Source of the DNA: an uncultured Lachnospiraceae bacterium
Lineage (GTDB): Bacteria; Bacillota; Clostridia; Lachnospirales; Lachnospiraceae
Assembly: GCA_947243855.1 (NCBI GenBank)
Contig: CAMXIK010000008.1
Coordinates: 60,210 to 124,209 of the forward strand
DNA: 64,000 nucleotides
Reading direction: 5' to 3'
A program made the position numbers and the translations under genes. Below the pieces are notes generated by a model. The model was not told the DNA's origin and searched no databases. It saw only the letters and a program-made list of their open reading frames with translations. Below, in pieces: positions 17,015 through 25,948 of the stretch (the first letter of the stretch is position 1; every line of letters starts with the position of its first letter).

Positions 17015-18304
17015 ATGGTCTATGTGAAAAATATATCCTATATACTGAGCCACATCTTCTTCTTGGTATTTGTTTATGTGTTTACACCGCACCGTTATTC
17101 TAAAGGAAAAACTTTCAGCGTTTGCTTGTTCTCCTGCCTGCTGATGACCTTAATGGACTATTTCAAATTGCATCTGTTTTCGGGCAGCGCAGTATTTTAC
17201 TTTTTTACAACAATCACACAGATCACGATAACGCAGCTTACGGGACTTTTTATCACCGAAAAAAGAACTCTGAAAACGCTCTTCATCGGCTTAAGCGCCT
17301 CCAATTATGTACTGGTGGGCACGATCATTGCCTCCATCCTGTATATATTCACGGGCAATATCAGTCTTGCGCTTACCGGAAACCTTCTGGCGCACCTTCT
17401 TATCCTGACCGTGCTCTATTCTCGGATTGGAGGTATCCTTTCCCGCTTTTGCCAACGGGATTTAGGTAAAAACAAATGGGAATTATGCCTGATTCCCATA
17501 TTTTTTTATTGCAGCTTTTCCAGTATTGCCTTCTTTCCCTACACGCTCTACGAGCATCCTGAAAATATCCTTGTCAGCGTCTTTTTAATGATTACCATGT
17601 TAGTATCCTATGTGGTGGTTCTTCGCTATATGGACAGCGAGGCCAAACAGGTAGAAGAGTATTGGAAAAATGTAATGTTTGAATCCTATATCAAAGGGTT
17701 GGAAAGTCAAAGCTATCTGGTAGAACAGTCCGAACAAAATTTAAAAATATTGCGGCATGATATGCGGCATTATTCCATGATGATCGATTCACTGCTCAAC
17801 CAAAAAGAGTATGAGGAAATCCGAAACATAACTGGACATATTCATGAGGTGGTCGATGAAAACAAGATTACCCGCTATTGCGAAAATCTGGTCCTGAATA
17901 CGGTTCTCGTGACAATGGCAGAGCGGGCGCAATCCCTCCAGATCGCCATACATTCAGATATCGTAATACCCCGCCAAATTCCAGTCAACGAATATGAATT
18001 TGCCATGGTTCTCGCGAACCTTCTGGAAAACGCCATACACAGCGTAGAAAATCTGGAAATTCAAAAACGCTCTATCCATGTAAAATTACACTGTTCTGCA
18101 GACCATCTGTTAATTGATTTGGAAAATCAATGCATGCAGGAAGTTTCTTTTGATTCCACAACCGGACTTCCCAAAAGCAGAAAAGGAAAAGGTCACGGTC
18201 TTGGCATGCAAAGCATACAGGCATTTTGTGATAAACTGAACGGAACCATTACTTGTTACTGTGAAAACAATCGGTTCCGAATTATCATGTTTACAAAATT
18301 TTGA
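17015..18304 (+). CDS. AgrC/NatK-like sensor histidine kinase (GHKL type)
   Basis: About 429 residues: six or seven membrane segments over residues ~5-205, then a dimerisation segment with the H-box RHDMRHY (His near residue 248) and a GHKL ATPase domain (LLENAIHSVE N-box; GKGHGLGMQS G-box). This architecture is typical of peptide-sensing kinases paired with LytTR regulators. ATG 17015 is chosen because AGGTGA lies 5 nt upstream; GTG 17006, overlapping the regulator stop, is an alternative. The signal cannot be told from sequence. Confidence 0.9.
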   Translation: MVYVKNISYILSHIFFLVFVYVFTPHRYSKGKTFSVCLFSCLLMTLMDYFKLHLFSGSAVFYFFTTITQITITQLTGLFITEKRTLKTLFIGLSASNYVLVGTIIASILYIFTGNISLALTGNLLAHLLILTVLYSRIGGILSRFCQRDLGKNKWELCLIPIFFYCSFSSIAFFPYTLYEHPENILVSVFLMITMLVSYVVVLRYMDSEAKQVEEYWKNVMFESYIKGLESQSYLVEQSEQNLKILRHDMRHYSMMIDSLLNQKEYEEIRNITGHIHEVVDENKITRYCENLVLNTVLVTMAERAQSLQIAIHSDIVIPRQIPVNEYEFAMVLANLLENAIHSVENLEIQKRSIHVKLHCSADHLLIDLENQCMQEVSFDSTTGLPKSRKGKGHGLGMQSIQAFCDKLNGTITCYCENNRFRIIMFTKF

Positions 18305-18386
18305 GCTTCCAAACCCGACACCTTATGCCATTTTTCGACATATCATAATATCAAACGAATTTTATCCCCTTTGATAAAGGAACGTC

Positions 18387-19268
18387 ATGTCTAAAGAAGC
18401 TGAATGGAATAAACGGTTTAACATTGGAGTTGATTCCATCGACACTGCGCATCGTAAGCTTTTTTCCATCGTACAAAAACTAATCCACCTGAGCAAAGAT
18501 GAAAACAACGGACCATGGGCTTGTGCCGAGGGTATCAAATATTTTAAGAATTATGCCATAGAACATTTTACTGACGAAGAAATTTACATGCAGTCAATTC
18601 ACTATAACGGATATGAAATACACAAACGCCTGCACGACGACATGCGCTATAAAACGCTGCCGGCGTTGGAAAAAGATCTTACCAAATCAAACTATTCGCA
18701 GGAATCTATCCATCATTTCCTCGGCATCTGCCTCGGTTGGCTTACCACTCATATTCTAATTGAAGACCGCGCTATCACTGGCAAAATTTCAAACAGATGG
18801 AAAACAGACCATGCCGGCGCAGATATGGACGCTCTTGAAGCTGCCCTGATCGCCACCTTACAGGAAATATTGAGATTACCGACAGAAATCGTGAGTGAAC
18901 ATTACAGCGGGGAAGACTTTGGCAACAGCATCATTATCCGGCTGACCTACGCCTCTACAGTCCAAACGAAAGTTCAAATTTTCATAATTTTAGAAGAAAG
19001 TCTGATATTGAGCGTTGTCAGTGCCATGCTGGATATGCCGCTGACAAAAATGGATAAACTTGTCATGAATGCCGGTAAGGAACTCTCCTTGCGAATCGTA
19101 GAACATCTTGGCATATATTGCCATCCAACTTCACAATACCATTTGGAAAGCTGTCATTTTATGACGCCGGAGCAGTTCAGAAAAACATCATATCTGGAAA
19201 TCTTTGATTACAGTCTGCTCCTTAATACCGGCCACGGTTACTTTGCCTTTTGTGCAAAATGTGAGTAA
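18387..19268 (+). CDS. bacteriohemerythrin fused to a CheX-like C-terminal domain
   Basis: A 293-residue soluble protein. Residues ~5-135 form a hemerythrin domain with the di-iron ligands visible in order: DTAHRKLF (H22), EHFTDEE, HYNGYEIHKRLH and TTHILIEDRAI. Such domains bind O2 or sense iron and oxygen. The C-terminal ~150 residues (from about 145) lack hemerythrin motifs. Strands such as NSIIIRLTYAS, KVQIFIILEE and AGKELSLRIVEHLG resemble the CheX/CheC phosphatase-like fold, but the catalytic ExxN motif is not clear. An oxygen-dependent partner-binding module is a reasonable guess. It follows the kinase by 82 bp and may be a separate unit. Confidence 0.8.
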   Translation: MSKEAEWNKRFNIGVDSIDTAHRKLFSIVQKLIHLSKDENNGPWACAEGIKYFKNYAIEHFTDEEIYMQSIHYNGYEIHKRLHDDMRYKTLPALEKDLTKSNYSQESIHHFLGICLGWLTTHILIEDRAITGKISNRWKTDHAGADMDALEAALIATLQEILRLPTEIVSEHYSGEDFGNSIIIRLTYASTVQTKVQIFIILEESLILSVVSAMLDMPLTKMDKLVMNAGKELSLRIVEHLGIYCHPTSQYHLESCHFMTPEQFRKTSYLEIFDYSLLLNTGHGYFAFCAKCE

Positions 19269-19306
19269 ATGACACCGCGCGCAGCCGGCCCAAAACCAAC
19301 GGTCAT

Positions 19307-20215
19307 TTATTCCCGCATTCTCCCTACAATATGTTTCACTTCTGGAAGATACGTCCGGCCGAACATATTCAGATGATTTAGGAGATGGTAAAGATTATAT
19401 ACGTCGCGGCGGCGTTCATATCCCGGCTGTAAGGGTAACGCCCCTTTATAGGCATCATAAAAAGTCGGAGAAAATCCCCCAAAGAGTTCTGTCATCGCCA
19501 GATCCGCCTCCGCATGACCCACATAAACTGCCGGGTCAATCAGCCATGCTCTGCCGTCGTTTCCAGCGATCACATTTCCTCCCCACAAGTCGCCATGCAG
19601 CAGGGACGGTTGTTCCGGTTCCACCAGAATTTCATCCAAATGATCCAGAAACCGAATGATCTTTTTCCTATCCTGCCCGTCAAAGTAACGGGAAGCGTCC
19701 TGAAACTGCGGCTCAAGCCGGCACTCCCGAAAAAAACTTGTCCAACTGTCATATCCTGTGTTGATCTGCCTGCGCCTGCCAATAAAATTATCACAGAAAA
19801 ACCCGTATTTTCCGTTTGTCACCAGCCCGGCCGTCGACGCGCGGTGCATGTTTGCAAGCTGACCCGCAAGCTCTTCCCAATAATCTGCGCGACGGCTTTT
19901 GCCATGGATAAACTCCATCAGCAAAAAGGAAAAGCTGCCCCGGTCTTCATCCGTTCCAATGCCAAGAATTTTTGGTGTGCCGATGGTTTTGGTCCCGGTA
20001 ATGGCGTTCAGTCCCTCAGCTTCCGCCGCAAAAAAGGAAAGGTTTTCCTTCGTATTTGATTTCATGAAAATCTGTCTGCCGCCCGTAAGCGTCAAACCAT
20101 AGGCTTCATTGATATCGCCGCCAAATATGCGGCTGGTTTTTTCGATTTTTGTCCCTTCGCCAGCAAGAGCGCATAGCGCGCCCGCTAAGGAGGTAAAACG
20201 CTGTGGTGCAGCCAT
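19307..20215 (-). CDS. fructosamine kinase family protein
   Basis: A 302-residue APH-fold kinase of the fructosamine/ketosamine-3-kinase family. Visible motifs are the N-terminal GGDINEAY loop, the FLLMEFIHGK hinge, the catalytic loop LLHGDLWGGNV and the metal-binding WLIDPAVYVGHAEADLAM. It should phosphorylate glycated amines (fructosamine or ribulosamine) and thereby initiate deglycation of proteins or free glycated amino acids in the cytoplasm. A GGGAG ribosome site precedes the ATG. The AT-rich methylase gene lies 35 bp upstream on the same strand. Confidence 0.88.
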   Translation of the reverse strand: MAAPQRFTSLAGALCALAGEGTKIEKTSRIFGGDINEAYGLTLTGGRQIFMKSNTKENLSFFAAEAEGLNAITGTKTIGTPKILGIGTDEDRGSFSFLLMEFIHGKSRRADYWEELAGQLANMHRASTAGLVTNGKYGFFCDNFIGRRRQINTGYDSWTSFFRECRLEPQFQDASRYFDGQDRKKIIRFLDHLDEILVEPEQPSLLHGDLWGGNVIAGNDGRAWLIDPAVYVGHAEADLAMTELFGGFSPTFYDAYKGALPLQPGYERRRDVYNLYHLLNHLNMFGRTYLPEVKHIVGRMRE

Positions 20216-20250
20216 GTTGAGCGCTCCCTTCTTTTACTTCAAAAAAGTCC

Positions 20251-21693
20251 TCACTCTTTTCTCAATACCACAATCAATTCTTCGCACATTGTCTTAACCT
20301 TCTTTCCGGAAACATTAGTCGGAGAATTAAGACTTGGCATAACCTTGTTGCTTATCGTCCGGTCCATAGTCATAATATGTTTTAATCCAAATTGTTCTCC
20401 TAATTCAACCAGTATCTGATCCGTGTGAAGAGAAACCTCTTTGACGGTTCTATTCCCTACAACCCAGAACTGATACGCGTTTGTACGGCACTTTTTCGTT
20501 ACAGCTCCCAGCACATCGTTCAAATCTTTATAAAAACTAAATACGTCCCCCGCTCTTTCTAAATTATCCGGATTCTTTAATATTTCCGATAAAGCCTTTT
20601 GTAGAGATATGCTTGGTAAATTATTTTTAAATCCTTTTTTGAATGAAGTTCCGCCCATAAGATTTTTGTCGATATCTATGATCTCTTTATATGAAAGCTT
20701 ATCATAATCACACCATTGAAGCGATACCCTGCTAAATTGTCCATATGCGACCGTTGTTCTGCTATCGCCGTATGGGGGAGAGGTTATTACAAGATCAATG
20801 GATCGATCCGGAACGCTCTGCAGAATTCGTGAATCCTCGTGGCTAAGATGAACCGATCCCAAGGCTCGATGAGCAACTCTCTTGCGCAGCTCTTTCATTT
20901 TACTTATATTTGATGAAAGAGTATCGAGGTAGGTCATTCTTACATCCGGTTTATACACTGCCACTTTCTCCGGTTCCATCCGATACATTTTAAATTCACC
21001 GTTACGTCTATTGGAAACGAGCCTAGTTGTTTCGGAAAAGGCAATCATAAAATAATCCCGTAAATCTATATCTGAAATTTCAAAAATGAGAGTTCTGATA
21101 ATCTGTAGTTCTATCACACAGCGAGGCACAAACCAATATCCCATGTTTTCTATATCAGGGATTACAAGATCAGAGTCATACTTGGATAAATAATCATTCA
21201 GTATCTTGCAAGCATTAGCGCCCCAATTATCCTTGTCGTTGATTTTTGCTGTAATATCGTAATGATGCTCTGAAATATATAGATCAATGTCCTCTAAAAT
21301 ATTGGTATATGATTCATACTTCTGTTGAAGCTTTTCGGAAAAGTCATGAAAAGCATGATCAAGATCACTTTCTATGACGGTTGTTTTTGCTTTGGATATT
21401 TTTTGCGCAAGCGGATTCAAATCGTTGCCGTATACCTCCGTGAATCCAGCCAATAATCCCTCCAATAGTACAGTTCCAGAGCCCATAAAAGGGTCAAGAA
21501 GCAAGGTCGCAGGACGATATTGATTCATAATGCTTAAAATATTACGGCTGATTGGATATACCATTACAGCCGGATAATTGTGGATACTGTGAGTCAACTC
21601 TTTTGTATCGTCATTTTTAAAATCCCAGAATCCTTCCGGCAAATTAGAAAACGCCTTAACCAATTCTTCATCTATGATTTCTAAATCTTTCAT
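20251..21693 (-). CDS. orphan DNA methyltransferase (N4-cytosine/N6-adenine type)
   Basis: A 480-residue DNA amino-methyltransferase. Motif I, DPFMGSGT, is at residues ~67-74 (AdoMet binding) and motif IV, TSPPYGDS, near 303-310 (catalytic). Motif I precedes motif IV with ~230 residues between, which may hold the target-recognition region. TSPPY fits N4-cytosine or N6-adenine methylation; which base is modified cannot be decided. No restriction endonuclease or specificity gene flanks it. The gene is visibly more AT-rich than its neighbours, and its lysine and isoleucine content is higher, suggesting recent acquisition. Confidence 0.82.
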   Translation of the reverse strand: MKDLEIIDEELVKAFSNLPEGFWDFKNDDTKELTHSIHNYPAVMVYPISRNILSIMNQYRPATLLLDPFMGSGTVLLEGLLAGFTEVYGNDLNPLAQKISKAKTTVIESDLDHAFHDFSEKLQQKYESYTNILEDIDLYISEHHYDITAKINDKDNWGANACKILNDYLSKYDSDLVIPDIENMGYWFVPRCVIELQIIRTLIFEISDIDLRDYFMIAFSETTRLVSNRRNGEFKMYRMEPEKVAVYKPDVRMTYLDTLSSNISKMKELRKRVAHRALGSVHLSHEDSRILQSVPDRSIDLVITSPPYGDSRTTVAYGQFSRVSLQWCDYDKLSYKEIIDIDKNLMGGTSFKKGFKNNLPSISLQKALSEILKNPDNLERAGDVFSFYKDLNDVLGAVTKKCRTNAYQFWVVGNRTVKEVSLHTDQILVELGEQFGLKHIMTMDRTISNKVMPSLNSPTNVSGKKVKTMCEELIVVLRKE

Positions 21694-21817
21694 GAATCAA
21701 ACCTCGTTTGTTTTTACCTCAACTATGCATATGGTATTACTATACCATCCATAATCGTTTCCTCCGTGGTCAATTGTAGTACAATCGCCCTATAAAGTCC
21801 ATAAGTTTTAATCCTTA

Positions 21818-22957
21818 TCACGGTCTCTGAATCTGAAAGGTATCCGCAAGCAGCAGCCAATTGGGACGGAAAAATCTCATAATCTGCCAGTAACCCATCC
21901 CCCGCAGGCCATACTCCGGCAGAAGGGCAAATTTTTCCCGATAACTTCTTACATCCTCAAACCACACCTCATGAAGCCTTCCGTCCTTCTCATATTGAAA
22001 AAAAGGCGACTTGGCAGCTTCATCAAACTGAATGGGAACGCCGGCTTCTATGGCAATCCGTACGGCCTCCTGATTGCTAACGGTAGTTGCCCGAGAGGCC
22101 CCTTGAACAAAGGGAAGCGTCCAATCATAACCATAGTTGGGAATCCCCAAATCAATTTTGGATGGCGCAATGCGTGTGACGGCATATTCCACCACTTGAC
22201 GGACTTTATTGACCGGAGCTACAGCCATGGGCGGCCCATACGTATAGCCCCACTCGTAAGTCATAAGCAAGACGCTGTCGGCAGCCTCCCCCAGCAAACC
22301 GTAATCCTTTCCTTCATAGAGAAGCCCTGCCTGCGTATCGGAAGTCTTAGGCGCCAGTGCCACAGAAACATGATAGCCGTAAGGCGAGAGAAAGTTTCTG
22401 ACATCCGCCACAAAATCGGCAAAGGGAACCCGATCTTCCGGACGGATATATTCAAAATCAATATCCACGCCCTGAAAATTTTTTCTTTGAACCGTTTCCA
22501 AAAGATTGTTAAGAAGATTTTCTTTGGCAGCCTGATCGTTCACCACGGCAGTAATCAACAAATTATTGAAATTTCCATCCGGCCCGAACGGCGTCAAGGT
22601 AAGCACCGGACGCACTCCTTCCATAAGCGCAGCGCTTATCATAAAAGAGTCATCCAGCATCGGCGGCACAATATCCCCGTCCGTTGTAAATCCATACGAA
22701 AAAACAGACAGGGAAGACAGATAAGGAAGCGTTTCCTGTAAGGTTTCTTGTCGAATAAAGGGGTAAGCGTAACCGTTCACCCATGCAGGATATGAGGGCA
22801 TGGAAATCTCCCCCGAAGATAAAAGAAGCGCCTGCCCCACCGCCAACGGATACGGATAGGCAAGTTGATTGTTATAAATAATGGAAGCCGCGGAAATCCC
22901 ATAGCTTTCCGCAATGGAATCTACCGTATCTCCTGATTTTACCACATAAATTTCCAT
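21818..22957 (-). CDS. LysM-GH18 glycosidase, spore cortex-lytic (SleL/YaaH-like)
   Basis: A 379-residue protein with one N-terminal LysM domain (VVKSGDTVDSIAESYGIS, residues ~4-47) and a GH18 barrel. The GH18 catalytic motif is VDIDFEY (about 165-171), with Glu as acid/base. There is no signal peptide, as in SleL/YaaH, which are deposited in the spore and act as N-acetylglucosaminidases on cortex muropeptides at germination. The C-terminus (GYWQIMRFFRPNW) closes the barrel. Together with spmA and spmB it indicates a spore former. It appears monocistronic. Confidence 0.88.
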   Translation of the reverse strand: MEIYVVKSGDTVDSIAESYGISAASIIYNNQLAYPYPLAVGQALLLSSGEISMPSYPAWVNGYAYPFIRQETLQETLPYLSSLSVFSYGFTTDGDIVPPMLDDSFMISAALMEGVRPVLTLTPFGPDGNFNNLLITAVVNDQAAKENLLNNLLETVQRKNFQGVDIDFEYIRPEDRVPFADFVADVRNFLSPYGYHVSVALAPKTSDTQAGLLYEGKDYGLLGEAADSVLLMTYEWGYTYGPPMAVAPVNKVRQVVEYAVTRIAPSKIDLGIPNYGYDWTLPFVQGASRATTVSNQEAVRIAIEAGVPIQFDEAAKSPFFQYEKDGRLHEVWFEDVRSYREKFALLPEYGLRGMGYWQIMRFFRPNWLLLADTFQIQRP

Positions 22958-23014
22958 AGAATATTCCCGTAGGCTTTTGCTTTATTCTATGCATCATCCG
23001 TCTGGGATTTCTTT

Positions 23015-23935
23015 CTAAATAAATAATTCATGTATTTCCCCGATTTCATCCACATTGGGAATGGAACTTTGTGCCCCCGGACGCGTCACTACCACCGCGG
23101 CCACTTCTATCGCAAAAGTGATTGCCTGTTCCAAAGAATACCCTTCCGTCAGGAACATTGCCATAGCCGCCGTAAAACTGTCCCCAGCCGCTGTCGTATC
23201 CACCACTTCAACCTTCTTACCAGGGAAAAGAACACTGCCGCCGTTATGAACCAGCATTGCGCCTGCCCCGCCAAGCGTCACCACCACGCTCCCCACGCCA
23301 CGTTCCAGCAGACGGCGGGCCGCCCTCTCAATCTCCTCGGCAGTACCCACCGGCATTCCTGTCAATAATCCCAATTCCGTTTCATTGGGCTTGATCACAT
23401 CCACGCAATGGTACAATTCGTCCGGAAGCTCTGCGGCAGGCGCCGGGTCCAATATCACCAGTTTCCCTGCCTTTTTTCCTTCTCTGGCCGCAAAAGTTAC
23501 CGTCGGCAAAGGAATTTCCAGTTGCAAAACGATCGCGTCCGCCGCCTGTATCCGGTCAATATTGGCGCTGATGTAGGCTTCATCGGTCATAACATTAGCG
23601 CCCTGTATCACCAGTATACTGTTATTTCCAGTCTTTTCCACCGCAATAACCGCCATCCCGGTAGGATAATCGGGCAGACGTTGGATATGTAGAGTGTCTA
23701 CCCCTTCTCCTTTCAAATTTGCAAGCAAAGCGCTTCCGTTTTCATCCTGTCCCACACTGCCCAGCATTTCCACATGGCAGCCTAAACGTCCGCAGGTAAA
23801 AGCCTGGTTGGCGCCCTTGCCTCCACAGACCAGTTTCATATCCTGACAAAGAATGGTCTCCCCGGCAACCGGAATATGCTCTATCTGCAACACCTGATCC
23901 ATATTCAGACTTCCAATGACAAGTATTTTCCTCAT
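23015..23935 (-). CDS. rbsK: ribokinase
   Basis: A 306-residue PfkB-family kinase. The N-terminal GSLNMD start and GGKGANQA substrate motif, plus the C-terminal DTTAAGDSFTAAM with catalytic Asp, are those of ribokinases. It makes ribose-5-phosphate from ribose and ATP. AAAGGA precedes the ATG. It is the last gene of the operon that begins with rbsD, 44 bp after the second permease, so imported substrate is evidently broken down to ribose or a similar pentose. Confidence 0.92.
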   Translation of the reverse strand: MRKILVIGSLNMDQVLQIEHIPVAGETILCQDMKLVCGGKGANQAFTCGRLGCHVEMLGSVGQDENGSALLANLKGEGVDTLHIQRLPDYPTGMAVIAVEKTGNNSILVIQGANVMTDEAYISANIDRIQAADAIVLQLEIPLPTVTFAAREGKKAGKLVILDPAPAAELPDELYHCVDVIKPNETELGLLTGMPVGTAEEIERAARRLLERGVGSVVVTLGGAGAMLVHNGGSVLFPGKKVEVVDTTAAGDSFTAAMAMFLTEGYSLEQAITFAIEVAAVVVTRPGAQSSIPNVDEIGEIHELFI

Positions 23936-23979
23936 AATCTTTTCCTTTTATAGAATCATGCTAATAAGCCGCTTTCATG

Positions 23980-24888
23980 CTATGCATGTTGTAAACGTTT
24001 CTTTTCCCTCTGGTATGAATAGACCGCAATGGCGACAATGGTCACCAGATAGGGCATCAACTGCATCAGTTCCGGCGGCAGTCCCATAACCTGCAGCTGG
24101 ATTGCCAGCGCATCTGCCACACTAAACAGCAAAGTTGACAGCAAAATACCGCCCGGCATACCATGTCCCATACTTTCCGCCGCTATGCCGATAAATCCTC
24201 GGCCCGCCACCATGTTCTTGGAAAAGAAACTTACATATCCCATGGACATGAATGCGCCGCCCATGCCAATCAGCGTCCCGGCAATGATCAGTGTCATATA
24301 TTTATATTTGATAATAGACAGGCCCACCGATTCCGCCGCATCAGGATTCTCTCCCACTGTGCGCATACGAAGTCCCGACTTGGTCTTAAACAGGAAGAAC
24401 GATAACACCAGCACAGACAGCAGGGAAAGATAGGTCAGAATATTATGTCCCGACAAGATATCTCCCAGCACCGGTATCTTCTCCAGAACAGGAATGTCTA
24501 CAATCGGAAGCGTGGAACTCGCAATGCTCTGGGTAGAAGCCTTTTCTCCCGTCAGACAATATACAATAAAGATCGTGGCTCCGCTGGCTAGGACATTCAA
24601 CGCGATGCCGGCCAATACCGGCTCTGTCTTTAGGAATAATGTCACATACCCAAAAACGCAGGTCAGTAAAATACCTACCGCAATGCCAAACAGCAGTCCA
24701 GCCCAGCAGTTTCCAAACATCCATGAACCAAGCGGCGCCGCCAGGGAGCAAAAGAGCATGATCCCTTCTGTGGCAATACTGTCCACTCCGCCTTTGCTGA
24801 ATATCATACACGCCATGGAAGCAAACAGAAGCGGCGTCATCACACGGATAATGGAAAAAGCGAACGCTAACAGATCAAAATTACCCAT
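23980..24888 (-). CDS. BMP-type ABC transporter permease (NupC/YufQ-like)
   Basis: A 302-residue permease of the BPD_transp_2 family with about eight membrane segments. It carries the conserved EGIMLF/GLRMRTVGENPDAAESVG region that contacts the ATPase. It is the second inner-membrane subunit of a nucleoside-type (BMP family) importer. Its start overlaps the end of the first permease gene by 8 bp, indicating coupled translation. Such paired permeases work with a double-NBD ATPase and a lipoprotein receptor, all encoded directly upstream. Confidence 0.93.
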   Translation of the reverse strand: MGNFDLLAFAFSIIRVMTPLLFASMACMIFSKGGVDSIATEGIMLFCSLAAPLGSWMFGNCWAGLLFGIAVGILLTCVFGYVTLFLKTEPVLAGIALNVLASGATIFIVYCLTGEKASTQSIASSTLPIVDIPVLEKIPVLGDILSGHNILTYLSLLSVLVLSFFLFKTKSGLRMRTVGENPDAAESVGLSIIKYKYMTLIIAGTLIGMGGAFMSMGYVSFFSKNMVAGRGFIGIAAESMGHGMPGGILLSTLLFSVADALAIQLQVMGLPPELMQLMPYLVTIVAIAVYSYQREKKRLQHA

Positions 24889-25948
24889 TATTCAACACCT
24901 CCTGTCTTGCCGTTTTGACAACCTGACGATGCTGGTATTTCTTCAAAATCGCCTGCGCAGAAATCAGGATAATCACAACCGCCTGAATAATGGAAAAGAT
25001 TTCCGAAGGCACATCCGTCTCCATGGACATAATATTGGCGCCCACACGCAGATAAGCCAGAAGAAATGCCGAAAGCGGAATCAACTCCGGCTTAAACTGG
25101 GCAACCGTTGCCACTAACACGCCGTCCCAGCCAAACCCCGGCAATCCTGTATACTGGAATCGTTTATACATACCAAATAATTCAACGCTTCCCCCGATAC
25201 CCGCCAGCGCTCCGCCTATCAACTGGGAGATAATGATGACGCTTCCCACATTGATACCGGCCATCCTAGCCAGGCGCGCGTTCTTGCCAATCAAGGTTAT
25301 CTTATATCCGAGTGCCGTATAGTGAAACAGTATATAAACCACGGCCACGGCCAGTAGTGCAATCAGCGTACCCGCATTGATACGTGTCCCCGAAACCAAG
25401 CGGGGAAGCAGCATGTTCTCCGGAAAGGCATTGGAATAATTGGCGTTCATGGATGCATCCCGCAGGTAATTTACTACAAGATACAATCCAAGATACAATA
25501 ATACATAATTTAGCATCAGGCTGGTAACCAGCTCGCTGGCATTACATTTTACCTTCAACATGCCCGGAATCAGCGAGGAGATGCCGCCTGCAAGGGCGCC
25601 GAAAAACAGCGCTGCCAAAAGATTTAATCCCGGCGGCAGATCCAAAAGCACCGCACTGGCAGTTGCCGCCACACTGGCAATAAAGAAGCCGCCTTCCATG
25701 GAGAGATTAAAGAGTCCTACTCTATAAAGCATTGTAACGGAAAGGCCCGTAAATATCAACGGCGTCATGGACTCAATAATATTTCCGAATCTGCGCAGTG
25801 ATGTAAAAGGCCCTATGAACATTGCATAAAGCGCCTGCCATGGCTCCTCACTGATCAAAAGGATGGTTATCAATACAATAAGCAGTGCAATGCCGATTGC
25901 CAACGCCGATTTGAGAATTTCAAACTTAATCCTGCTCTTACTATCCAA
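24881..25948 (-). CDS. BMP-type ABC transporter permease (NupB/YufP-like)
   Basis: A 355-residue integral membrane protein of the BPD_transp_2 family, about nine to ten spans. SLEGGF-type and YKITLIGKNARLARMAGINVG coupling-loop motifs are visible, the latter corresponding to the ATPase-contact helix. It forms the heteromeric channel with the following permease. Its start overlaps the ATPase gene end by 8 bp. In Lactococcus and Bacillus the equivalents transport purine and pyrimidine nucleosides. Confidence 0.93.
   Translation of the reverse strand: MDSKSRIKFEILKSALAIGIALLIVLITILLISEEPWQALYAMFIGPFTSLRRFGNIIESMTPLIFTGLSVTMLYRVGLFNLSMEGGFFIASVAATASAVLLDLPPGLNLLAALFFGALAGGISSLIPGMLKVKCNASELVTSLMLNYVLLYLGLYLVVNYLRDASMNANYSNAFPENMLLPRLVSGTRINAGTLIALLAVAVVYILFHYTALGYKITLIGKNARLARMAGINVGSVIIISQLIGGALAGIGGSVELFGMYKRFQYTGLPGFGWDGVLVATVAQFKPELIPLSAFLLAYLRVGANIMSMETDVPSEIFSIIQAVVIILISAQAILKKYQHRQVVKTARQEVLNNG

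Noticed and set aside
25911..25925. TTTGA-like/TCAAA-like pair resembling a FabT site
   Set aside because: The half-sites are 5 bp apart instead of 3 and lie inside the permease coding region.
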